From contig DCLA01000111.1 of the NCBI GenBank assembly GCA_002320815.1, positions 203,037-267,036 on the forward strand: a stretch of 64,000 nt of DNA. The letters run 5' to 3'. Source of the stretch: Myxococcales bacterium UBA1660. Its GTDB lineage: Bacteria; Myxococcota_A; Polyangia; Polyangiales; Houyiibacteriaceae. Positions 49,103-56,359 of the stretch are shown piece by piece. A program made the translations under genes and the position numbers. Position 1 is the first letter of the stretch. Each line of letters begins with the position of its first letter. The notes under the pieces are model-generated. The model was not told where the DNA came from. It made no database searches and was given only the letters and a program-made list of their open reading frames with translations.

Positions 49103-50776
49103 ATGAACCAGACGACGAAGCTGATGACGGCGGTGGCCCTGGCGGGCGCCGCGAGCCTCTTGCGCCCGGCGCCGGTGGAAGCCTGTGGGGGCTTCTTCTG
49201 CGGCCAGACGCCGGTGGACCAGAACGCGGAGCGGGTGGTCTTCGCCGTGGACGACGCGGCCGGGACCACCGAGATGATCGTGCAGATCGGTTTCCAGGGG
49301 AACGCCAGCGAGTTCGCGTGGATCGTGCCGCTGGGTTCGGTGCCCGTCGAAGGGAGCCTGGGGACCTTCCCGCAGGCGGCCATCACCGCGCTCGACGCCA
49401 ACTCGTCGCCCCAGGTCTACGGTGGCGGCGGCTGCCTGGAGTTCGACGCCGCCGCCGGTCCCCCCTCGGCGGACGAGCGCGGGCCGGTGACGGTGCACAC
49501 CCGTGAGGTGGTGGGCCCCTACGACGTGGCGGTGATCGAGTCCACCGACCCCGACGCGCTGGTCGCGTGGCTCCGGGACAACTCGTTCCGGGTGACCAAC
49601 CCGATGCAGCCCTACATCGCCGACTACACCGCCGCGGGGATGAAGTTCCTGGCGCTCCGCCTGACCAACGAGGCCAAGGTCAGCGACATCGAGCCCTTCC
49701 GCATGACCCTCCCGGGCACCTCGCCGGTGGTTCCTCTCAAGATGACCGCCCTCGCCGCCGAGCCGGAGATGGGCATCCTGGTCTTCGTGCTCGGCAGCCA
49801 GCGCTTCGAGGGCGCCAACTGGCCCAACCTCGAGGTGGACCCGGCGAACCTGGTTTACGACTGGACCACCGGGCAGCACAACTGGGTCACCGAGGTCGCC
49901 CGCGTGGTCGACGCGGCCGGCGGTCAGGGCTGGGTCACCGAGACCGCCAGCTCCACCGCGAGCTACGTCCAGCGCCTGGAGAACACCACCCCCGCCGACG
50001 ACGAGCAGGCCGAAGCGGTGAACGCGCTCCTGGAGCTGATGCGGCCCCACGCCTACATGTCCCGGCTCTACACCCGGCTCTCGGCGGAGGAGATGACCTC
50101 CGATCCCATCTTCCGCCGGTCGAACGGCGCCGACGTGGAGCGCTTCCGGCAGATCCCCTACGACCCGTCGATGGACGAGTGCTCGGACGGGTCCGACTTC
50201 GAGGCCGCCTCGCCCTGTGCCTTCGTCGCTTGCGGGGCCGGGGGCACCTGCGGTGAGGTCACCCAGGCCGATGGCCGCGTCGTCGCCGGCTGCGCCTGCG
50301 TGCCCGGTGCCACCGCGCGCACCACCTTCGGTCCCGATGGCCGCGCCACCGTGGCCTGCCAGGACCAGCGCATGTCCTTCCTGAACCCCGGGGACCGCGA
50401 GATCCCCGGCGCGACGCCGCTGCCCGATCCCTGCGTGGGGTTCGACTGTGGCGCGGGCACCTGCGTGCCGATGAACATGACGCCCACCTGCGTCTGCGAC
50501 CGGGGCCTGGTGGCCATCGGCTCCATCGACGCCGAGACCGGCGTGCGCTCCACCGAGTGCGTCGCGCCGGACGCGGCCATCCCCGCCGACTTCTACCAGG
50601 GTCGGCTGGCCGACCGCCCGACGGCCCTGCCCGGCGGTCGCGACAGCGACGTCGTCACCATGCCCGTGGGCGTGAGCACGGTCGGCGGCGGAGGCTGCGC
50701 GGCCGGTGGAGCCGGGGCCGGCGGCGCGGGCTTCGGGCTGCTGCTGCTCCTCGGCCTGGGGCGGCGTCGGCGCTGA
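49103..50776 (+). CDS. DUF2330 family secreted protein with MYXO-CTERM tail (second copy)
   Basis: 557 residues. Signal peptide ending PAPVEACG; the mature start CGGFFCGQTPVDQNAERVVFAV is the DUF2330 hallmark. AFPLGS-like strand (EFAWIVPLGSVPV), CLEFD, and LVAWLRDNSFRVTNPM followed by AAGMKFLALRLT parallel the first copy at 3103. Between the DUF2330 domain and the tail are two EGF-like Cys modules (CAFVACGAGGTCGEV; CVGFDCGAGTCVP). The end is GGGGCAAGGAGAGGAGFGLLLL, then LGLGRRRR, a complete MYXO-CTERM anchor. It is followed one base later by a lipoprotein gene. Confidence 0.9.
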   Translation: MNQTTKLMTAVALAGAASLLRPAPVEACGGFFCGQTPVDQNAERVVFAVDDAAGTTEMIVQIGFQGNASEFAWIVPLGSVPVEGSLGTFPQAAITALDANSSPQVYGGGGCLEFDAAAGPPSADERGPVTVHTREVVGPYDVAVIESTDPDALVAWLRDNSFRVTNPMQPYIADYTAAGMKFLALRLTNEAKVSDIEPFRMTLPGTSPVVPLKMTALAAEPEMGILVFVLGSQRFEGANWPNLEVDPANLVYDWTTGQHNWVTEVARVVDAAGGQGWVTETASSTASYVQRLENTTPADDEQAEAVNALLELMRPHAYMSRLYTRLSAEEMTSDPIFRRSNGADVERFRQIPYDPSMDECSDGSDFEAASPCAFVACGAGGTCGEVTQADGRVVAGCACVPGATARTTFGPDGRATVACQDQRMSFLNPGDREIPGATPLPDPCVGFDCGAGTCVPMNMTPTCVCDRGLVAIGSIDAETGVRSTECVAPDAAIPADFYQGRLADRPTALPGGRDSDVVTMPVGVSTVGGGGCAAGGAGAGGAGFGLLLLLGLGRRRR

Positions 50777-50777
50777 C

Positions 50778-51242
50778 GTGCGGGCCGGGCTCCTCCTCGC
50801 GGCCCTGACGCTGGGGGCGTGCGGCGACGCCGCGCCCCCGGCGCGCGACCTGGAGGTGGGCACCGGCGAGGCGGCCTTCGAGGCCGTCGTCGATGGCCAG
50901 GAGGTCCCGCTGATCTTCGGACCCCAGGGCGGCCATCACGTGTGGGTCAGCTTCCGCGGCGCGGACGCCCCCGCGGGCGATGCGCTCCTGGACCTCGACG
51001 TCGTGCCGCTGGGCGAAGTGGATCCGCCGCCCCGCTCGGCGCCGGTGCGCGTCCGGCCGAGCCCCGCCGCGACGGGCTGGGAGTATATCGGCTGGCCGGC
51101 CATCCTGCCCGACGCGAGCTGCTTCGTGGGCGTGCCCCTGTCCATCGAAGCCACCCTCACCTTCGCCGACGGCAGCGTGGGGAGCGACACCATGGTGGTG
51201 GTCCCCGCGGAGGGGGCGCCGGGTCTCGGGCCCTGTCCTTAG
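50778..51242 (+). CDS. Small lipoprotein, hypothetical
   Basis: 154 residues from GTG 50778, one base after the DUF2330 stop. Lipobox LLLAALTLGAC (Cys14). The mature chain starts DLEVGTGEAAFEAVVDGQEVPLI, then has HHVWVSFRGAD, LDLDVVPLGEVDPPPRSAP and a Cys pair (ASCFVGVP and the terminal GPCP), a beta-sandwich-like pattern. It is probably a surface partner of the MYXO-CTERM protein encoded ahead of it. Family unknown. Confidence 0.7.
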   Translation: MRAGLLLAALTLGACGDAAPPARDLEVGTGEAAFEAVVDGQEVPLIFGPQGGHHVWVSFRGADAPAGDALLDLDVVPLGEVDPPPRSAPVRVRPSPAATGWEYIGWPAILPDASCFVGVPLSIEATLTFADGSVGSDTMVVVPAEGAPGLGPCP

Positions 51243-51334
51243 TGGGTTGACGGCGAAGCGCCGGCCGTTACCGACGCATCGGCGCACCGGTCCGTTTCCC
51301 TTACTCGCCTCCCCGACGGCCTTAGGTCGGATCC

Positions 51335-51868
51335 ATGACCCGATACGCCGCCACCCTCCTGAGTCTCGGCTTTCTCGCCGCTTGCGGCGGGACCCAGTAC
51401 CAGACCCTCACCAACCCCGACGCGGACCTGGCCCCGGACGCCACCGTCGCCTTCGTGGCGGAGCCCCCGCCGCCGCCCTTCCGGCGAGTGGACCTCCCCG
51501 AGTCGTATCGCGAAGCGGCGCGGACCGCCGTCACCGCCGAACTCACCCGCCTGGGTTGGCGCTCGGCGCCCGTCGAAGAAGCCGATGTCATCGTCTACGC
51601 CTCGGCGGGCCGGCGCGTCGACGAGTTCCGCGCGCGCGGCCAGGTCGGCACCCAGCTCTCGTTCGGCACGACCGTGACCGGCATGGACGAGGAGCTCGAC
51701 CAGAGCGCCGTGGTCTTCGAGGCCTTCGACCGCTCGGGCAACGAGATCTGGTACGGCCACGCCCAGCGCACCAACCGCAGCACCGTGGACCCCGAGGAGT
51801 TCGGCGAGATCGTCGAACGCCTCTTCGCCGACTTCCCGCGCGCTGGCAGCCCCAGCGGCAAGCGCTGA
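51335..51868 (+). CDS. DUF4136-like lipoprotein
   Basis: 177 residues with lipobox LGFLAAC (Cys17). The mature chain fits DUF4136: a variable strand (TVAFVAEPPPPPFRRVDLPE), a helix pair (YREAARTAVTAELTRLGWRSAP), then EEADVIVYASAGRRVDEF and a closing SAVVFEAFDRSGNEIWYGHAQ, in the order 'A...L...G+......ADf.V.....+.......+++d..d..+.+.+W.G.a'. DUF4136 lipoproteins sit in the outer membrane in many Proteobacteria; function unknown. Confidence 0.8.
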   Translation: MTRYAATLLSLGFLAACGGTQYQTLTNPDADLAPDATVAFVAEPPPPPFRRVDLPESYREAARTAVTAELTRLGWRSAPVEEADVIVYASAGRRVDEFRARGQVGTQLSFGTTVTGMDEELDQSAVVFEAFDRSGNEIWYGHAQRTNRSTVDPEEFGEIVERLFADFPRAGSPSGKR

Positions 51869-51881
51869 CCGACCGCCGCCG

Positions 51882-52328
51882 TCAGCGCACGACGAGGACG
51901 CTGCACTTGCAGAGGCGCACCGTCTTCTCGGCCACGCTGCCGAGGAGGAAGCGCTGCACTCCGGTGCGTCCGTGGGAGCCGACGATGACCAGGTCGGCCC
52001 CCCGGCGCTCCGCCTCGTCCGCGATGGCCCGGCCCGGTGAGCCGTCCCGGATCACCACGACGTCGCAGCCGGTACCGGCGAAGCGCTCGTCGCGGACCTT
52101 CTCCAGGGCGCGCTCGATGCGGTCCTCGAGCTCGTCGAGCTCCGAGGTCCAGATGTCGGTGGCGCCCATCGCCGTGTCCACCATCGGCAGGCTCTGCATG
52201 GGGTCGAAGGCGCAGACCAGGGCGACCTGGGCGCCGAGGGCTCCCACCATGCCCGCCGCCGCGTCGACGGCGGCCAGGCTGGCGTCCGAGAGGTCGGTGG
52301 CGACGAGGATGTTGCGCGGCACGTGCAT
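51882..52328 (-). CDS. Universal stress protein (UspA family)
   Basis: 148 residues. AAGGAG lies six bases upstream of the ATG at 52328. Single USP domain: NILVATDLSDASLAAVDAAAG (N-terminal strand with the Asp of the ATP site), ALVCAFDPM, VVVIRDGSPGRAIADEA and the nucleotide motif VGSHGRTGVQRFLLGS (G-2x-G-9x-G-S), so ATP binding is likely. The cell role is general stress tolerance or signalling. It is convergent with the DUF4136-like gene and divergent from the next lipoprotein gene. Confidence 0.92.
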   Translation of the reverse strand: MHVPRNILVATDLSDASLAAVDAAAGMVGALGAQVALVCAFDPMQSLPMVDTAMGATDIWTSELDELEDRIERALEKVRDERFAGTGCDVVVIRDGSPGRAIADEAERRGADLVIVGSHGRTGVQRFLLGSVAEKTVRLCKCSVLVVR

Positions 52329-52522
52329 GGGGATCTCCTTGGGGCTGCGCCCAGGATAGGCGCCCGGCGGCTCGGAGGGCACCGGAGGAATTCTGAACGG
52401 TGAGCGCGCTCTCGCCGTGCCAAGCGGGCACGCTGGACGAGCATCCGCCGAGGAAAGAGGCCCCTTCGTGAGCGCCCGGCTCCGCCCTCCGCGTGGCCGG
52501 CATCTTGCACATCATCCCGGTG

Positions 52523-53092
52523 ATGGGTGTTGGCAGATGGTTGGGCGGTATGGCATTGGTAGGACTCGGGGCCACCGGGTGGCTCGGGTGTGATGGTGAA
52601 GAGGCCCGCGGCGCGGGCGCCGCTCTGAGTGATCCGACGGCGCCCGCGCCCACCTCGATCGCGTCCCCGGCGGGTGCCGACGCGGCGCGCGCGGCCTTGA
52701 GCCCGGAGTCGCGGAGCGCGCTCCAGCAGGCGCCGGCCGACGAGGTACTCCTCTTTCCGGCGGAGCTCCTCGGCGACGCGGTGGTCACCAGCGGGCCCCA
52801 CTTCTACGCGGTCAGCGCCCGGGACGGCGACCTGACCCTCTCCATCCACGCGACCGACGTGGTCCACCAGGCCCTGCCCGACGACGTGGTCGTCCCCGCG
52901 GCCGAGCACGTGGTCCGCGGCGTGCCCGCCCGCGAGCACCTCAGCGAGGCCATCCGCGGAGTCACCTGGACCGAGGGCGGCATGACGTACGACCTGGAGG
53001 TCGAGTGCTACGAGGCGCTCACCGACGAGCGCTGCACCGAGAGCGACTTCGTGCGGCACCTGGCCGAGCGCTTGGTCGAGGTGCAGCGATGA
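52523..53092 (+). CDS. Hypothetical lipoprotein upstream of M23 peptidase
   Basis: 189 residues from ATG 52523 (a longer GTG start at 52493 is possible). MALVGLGATGWLGC gives a lipobox Cys near residue 23. The mature part includes DEVLLFPAELLGDAVVTSGPHFYAVSA, DLTLSIHATDVVHQ and EGGMTYDLEVECYEALTDERC, an alpha/beta pattern with two Cys at the end. The stop overlaps the M23 gene start (ATGA), so the two are translated together. Function unknown. Confidence 0.7.
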   Translation: MGVGRWLGGMALVGLGATGWLGCDGEEARGAGAALSDPTAPAPTSIASPAGADAARAALSPESRSALQQAPADEVLLFPAELLGDAVVTSGPHFYAVSARDGDLTLSIHATDVVHQALPDDVVVPAAEHVVRGVPAREHLSEAIRGVTWTEGGMTYDLEVECYEALTDERCTESDFVRHLAERLVEVQR

Positions 53093-54639
53093 GCCGGCTG
53101 GCTCTCCTCTTCGCTCTGGTCCTCGCCGTGCCCGCGAGCGCCCAGTTCACCTACACGGACCCCGGGGACCTCGAGCGTCCGGGCGGCGGCAGCCTGCGCA
53201 ATGACGCCGGCCGCGTGGACTCCCGGGTCTACGTACCCGGCATGCGCTTCCCCATCGAGGCCGCGCCCGCCTACGCCAACTCGCAGATCTACGGGCACGG
53301 CGGCTACATGGGCCCCGGCGGCGGGCAGTGCGACGCCGCCAACTACGCCTACCCCTGGCACGACAACTACTGCGAAGAGCGGAGCTGGGACATGCCCCTC
53401 TGCCCCAGCGGGCGCGGCCACCAGGGTCAGGACATCCGGCCGGCGACCTGCCGCGACAACCACTACTGGGTCGTCGCCTCCGCCGCGGGCACGGTGACCA
53501 ACATCGGCTCCTACTCGGTCTACGTCACCGCGGACGACGGCACCCGCTACGACTACCTGCACATGGACTCGGCGTCGGTGCAGGTGAGCCGCGGTCAGCG
53601 GGTCAGCCGCGGCCAGCGGCTCGGGCGCGTCAGCGACAACATGGGCAGCACCGCGACGACGATCCATCTGCACTACAACATCAAGCAGAACTACGGGTCC
53701 CTCGGCTTCGTCTACGTGCCCACCTACATGTCCTTGGTCCGGAGCTACGAGGAGCTCACCGGGCCGCCCGACTGGCGCGCCGAGTTCGTCGCCCAGAGCT
53801 TCCCCTACGCCAGCATGCCCTTCGTCCTCGCGCCCGGCGAAGAGGTCGCCGGCACCCTGGAGATGCGCAACACCGGCGGCGAGACCTGGCGCCGGGGTGA
53901 GGTCTTCCTGGGCACCACCGAGCCCCGTGATGGCGCGTCGCCGCTGGCGGGCCCCGACTGGATCAGCGATCGGCGCGCGGCGACCGTCGAAGCGGACACG
54001 CCGCCCGGGTCGGTGGGCCGCTTCGCGTTCACCGTGAAGGCCCCGGCCGCCGCCGGCGACTACCCGCAGTATTTCAACCTGGTCCGCGAAGGCGTGGCTT
54101 GGTTCGCCGTGCCCGGCGACGACCAGCTGCAGATCCGCGTGACCACCGACGGCTCGCGCTGCGCCGCGGGCAGCGAGACGTGGACCTGCGAGGGCACGGC
54201 GCGCGTGCGCTGCGCCGGGGGCTCCACCGAACGCGAGAGCTGCGACCACGGCTGCGAGGCCGGCACCTGTCTCGCGGCGAGCGGACCGAGGGACGCCGAC
54301 GGCGACGGACACGACTCGTCGGTCGATTGCGACGACACCGACCCAACGATCCACCCCGGCGCCGAGGACGTCTGCGGCGACGGCGTCGACGCCGACTGCG
54401 ACGGCATCGACCGCGTCTGCGGGGGCGGCGGCGCGGACGGCGGAACCGGGAGCGGCATCGGCCTCGATGGCGGCGTGGGCCCCGGCGACGCGCCCGGCGA
54501 CGCGCCGGGCGGCGCGGCCAGCTACGGCGAGCTCCGCGGTGGGTGCAGCGCCGGTGGCGCGGGATCCCCGGGCGGGCTGGCCGTCTTCGGTCTCCTCGGG
54601 ATCGTGCTGGCTCGCCGCCGCCGCTCCGGGCCGCGCTAG
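53089..54639 (+). CDS. M23 family metallopeptidase with metal-binding repeat and MYXO-CTERM tail
   Basis: 516 residues with a signal peptide (LLFALVLAVPASAQ). The peptidase domain has the M23 zinc set: GRGHQGQDIRP (His111, Asp115) and TIHLHYNIKQ (His193, His195), with the intervening VTADDGTRYDYLHMDSAS strand. A beta-sandwich (about residues 225-350, WRAEFVAQSFPYASMPFVL) is followed by Cys modules and a MopE-type metal-binding segment (DADGDGHDSSVDCDDTDPTI, then CGDGVDADCDGIDRVC). The tail GGCSAGGAGSPGG, a membrane stretch and RRRRSGPR form a MYXO-CTERM anchor. It likely cuts peptidoglycan cross-bridges, at the cell surface or on prey (inference). Confidence 0.88.
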   Translation: MSRLALLFALVLAVPASAQFTYTDPGDLERPGGGSLRNDAGRVDSRVYVPGMRFPIEAAPAYANSQIYGHGGYMGPGGGQCDAANYAYPWHDNYCEERSWDMPLCPSGRGHQGQDIRPATCRDNHYWVVASAAGTVTNIGSYSVYVTADDGTRYDYLHMDSASVQVSRGQRVSRGQRLGRVSDNMGSTATTIHLHYNIKQNYGSLGFVYVPTYMSLVRSYEELTGPPDWRAEFVAQSFPYASMPFVLAPGEEVAGTLEMRNTGGETWRRGEVFLGTTEPRDGASPLAGPDWISDRRAATVEADTPPGSVGRFAFTVKAPAAAGDYPQYFNLVREGVAWFAVPGDDQLQIRVTTDGSRCAAGSETWTCEGTARVRCAGGSTERESCDHGCEAGTCLAASGPRDADGDGHDSSVDCDDTDPTIHPGAEDVCGDGVDADCDGIDRVCGGGGADGGTGSGIGLDGGVGPGDAPGDAPGGAASYGELRGGCSAGGAGSPGGLAVFGLLGIVLARRRRSGPR

Positions 54640-56207
54640 CCCCAGAGGCCCGGGCGCACGGTGGGGTTCAACTCCACCTGGACCAGGGTCGCCTGCCGTG
54701 CGGCCGCCCCGCGCCGCTCGGTCCCCGGCACCCCGATCCACTCCCGCTCGGCGTCGCTCGCGGTCCAGCGGAACTCGGGGCGGATGGCCAGCGCGCCGAG
54801 GGTCGCCTCCACCTCGGCGGCCACCGGCCGCTCGTCGGGACTCTTGGCCATCAGCGCGGCGATCAGCGCGTCGAGCTCGGGCCGGACCTCGGGGTTGATC
54901 TCCGAAGCCAGGCGGGCGTCGAGCTCTCGATGGCCGAGCAGCACGTCTCGGGATCCACCGGCGAAGGGCGGCGCGCCGGTGAGCAGGAAGTGGCCCACGC
55001 AACCCAGGGCGTAGAGGTCGGCGGCCGCAGGCGTCGCTCCGGGATCGGTCGCCTGCTCCGGCGCCATGTACGCCGGCGTTCCCACGAGGAGCCCGCGCTT
55101 CGACGCGTCGCCTCGCTCGTCGAGGGAGTCCCGGACCAGCCCGAAGTCGAGCACCTTCGCGTGATCCGGTGGGAGCCCGCGGCAGAGGAAGATGTGGGCC
55201 GGTTTGATGTCCCGGTGGACCAGCCCGCGCTCGTGGGCAGCGTGGAGCGCCGAAGCGACCTGCCGGAGCACGTGGATGGCGCGCGGGATGGGCAGCGGGC
55301 CCATGCGGTCCACCAGGCGCTGGAGGTCACATCCATCGAGGAGCTCCATGACGTAGTAGAACGAGCCACCGGGCGTCAGACCGAAGTCGAAGACCGAGAT
55401 GGTGTTCGGGTGCCGCAGCTCGCTGGAGAGCTGCGCTTCCCGCTCGAAGCGCGCCAGGGTCTCGGGGTCGTGGCGGCCGTGGGAGAGGAGCTTCAGCGCC
55501 GCCGGTCGGCGCAGCAGGTGGTGCTGTGCGCGGTAGACGACGCCCATGCCGCCCTCCCCGAGCTTCTCGCCCAGGCTGTACTGCCCGAGGCGCTCGAGCC
55601 GGCGCTTCTCACGCCGCAGGCGCTCTTGGCGACCGACCACCGTGGAGGCGACCAGGATGGTCAGCGCGCCCCAGCCCATCCACAGCGCCCAGTAGGCCGC
55701 GGGCGCCATGCCCTGGGGGACCTGGGCTTCGGTGAGAGCGCTGGGGATCAGCCAACCGAGCCACGAGCAGGCCGAGACGAGGATCGCCCAGCCGACCGAC
55801 GCCGGGACCAGCGCCGCATGGACGAAGAGCACCAGGGTCCCCGCGAGGGCGAAGAGCGCGGCGCCCGGGACCCCGTCGCCGAGGGCGAGGGCCATGCTGC
55901 AGGGGAGCGCGACGGCGGTGAAGAGCTCCAGGACGCGCAGGACCGGGAGGCTCATCCGCGACCAGAACACCGCCGCGATGCCGAAGAGGAGCGCCGGGAG
56001 GTTGGCCGCGTGGTGTCGCGGCGAGTGCACCCACTCGGCGAAGCCCGCGGAGTCGGTGATCAGGTAGCCCGCGATGTGGACCAGGATCCAGAGCCCGATG
56101 AAGACCCCGCTGGTGACCGCCACGAACTTGGCGATCTGCGGCCGGATCTCTTCGGGATCCGGCGGCGGCGTGGCCTCGCTGGGCAGGTCGTTGCGGAGCG
56201 GGCGCAT
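54636..56207 (-). CDS. Ser/Thr protein kinase with six-TM N-terminus
   Basis: 523 residues. Residues 25-195 hold about six membrane helices (FVAVTSGVFIGLWILVHIAG, ANLPALLFGIAAVFW, VPGAALFALAGTLVLFV and others). The kinase domain follows: glycine loop GEGGMGVVYRAQ, ATP Lys239 in AALKLL, catalytic loop HRDIKPAHIFL (331-341), VLDFGLVRD (354-356 DFG) and MAPEQATD. Residue 338, normally the metal-binding Asn of HRDxKPxN, is His, which is unusual. The last 70 residues are soluble. Its TAG stop overlaps the TAG of the M23 gene on the other strand, leaving no intergenic DNA. Confidence 0.9.
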   Translation of the reverse strand: MRPLRNDLPSEATPPPDPEEIRPQIAKFVAVTSGVFIGLWILVHIAGYLITDSAGFAEWVHSPRHHAANLPALLFGIAAVFWSRMSLPVLRVLELFTAVALPCSMALALGDGVPGAALFALAGTLVLFVHAALVPASVGWAILVSACSWLGWLIPSALTEAQVPQGMAPAAYWALWMGWGALTILVASTVVGRQERLRREKRRLERLGQYSLGEKLGEGGMGVVYRAQHHLLRRPAALKLLSHGRHDPETLARFEREAQLSSELRHPNTISVFDFGLTPGGSFYYVMELLDGCDLQRLVDRMGPLPIPRAIHVLRQVASALHAAHERGLVHRDIKPAHIFLCRGLPPDHAKVLDFGLVRDSLDERGDASKRGLLVGTPAYMAPEQATDPGATPAAADLYALGCVGHFLLTGAPPFAGGSRDVLLGHRELDARLASEINPEVRPELDALIAALMAKSPDERPVAAEVEATLGALAIRPEFRWTASDAEREWIGVPGTERRGAAARQATLVQVELNPTVRPGLWG

Positions 56208-56236
56208 CAGGGGGGTCTGGGGTCGGCCGAGAGAGA

Positions 56237-56302
56237 GGACGACCAGGGCGCCAGCAGCGCGGGCGGCTCACCCGCGGGGGCTACTCGACGCCCTGGTCGT
56301 CC
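56237..56302. repeat. Long inverted repeat between kinase and RND genes
   Basis: GGACGACCAGGGCG (56237-56250) and CGCCCTGGTCGTCC (56289-56302) form a perfect 14-bp stem around 38 nt, and the loop has its own GCGGG/CCCGC pairing. It lies 30 bp ahead of the kinase ATG and 58 bp beyond the RND stop. It may terminate RND transcription or fold in the kinase 5' leader. Confidence 0.6.
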
Positions 56303-56326
56303 GCCCCTTCGGAGAGGAAGCGGACC

Positions 56327-56352
56327 GCCGGTGACGCCGTCGCGTCACCGGC
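56327..56352 (-). terminator. Hairpin at end of efflux operon
   Basis: GCCGGTGACG (56327-56336) pairs perfectly with CGTCACCGGC (56343-56352), loop CCGTCG, just 8 bp past the RND stop codon on the minus strand. It lacks a T-run, but strong GC stem and position support intrinsic termination or 3'-end protection. Confidence 0.6.
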
Positions 56353-56359
56353 CATCCGG

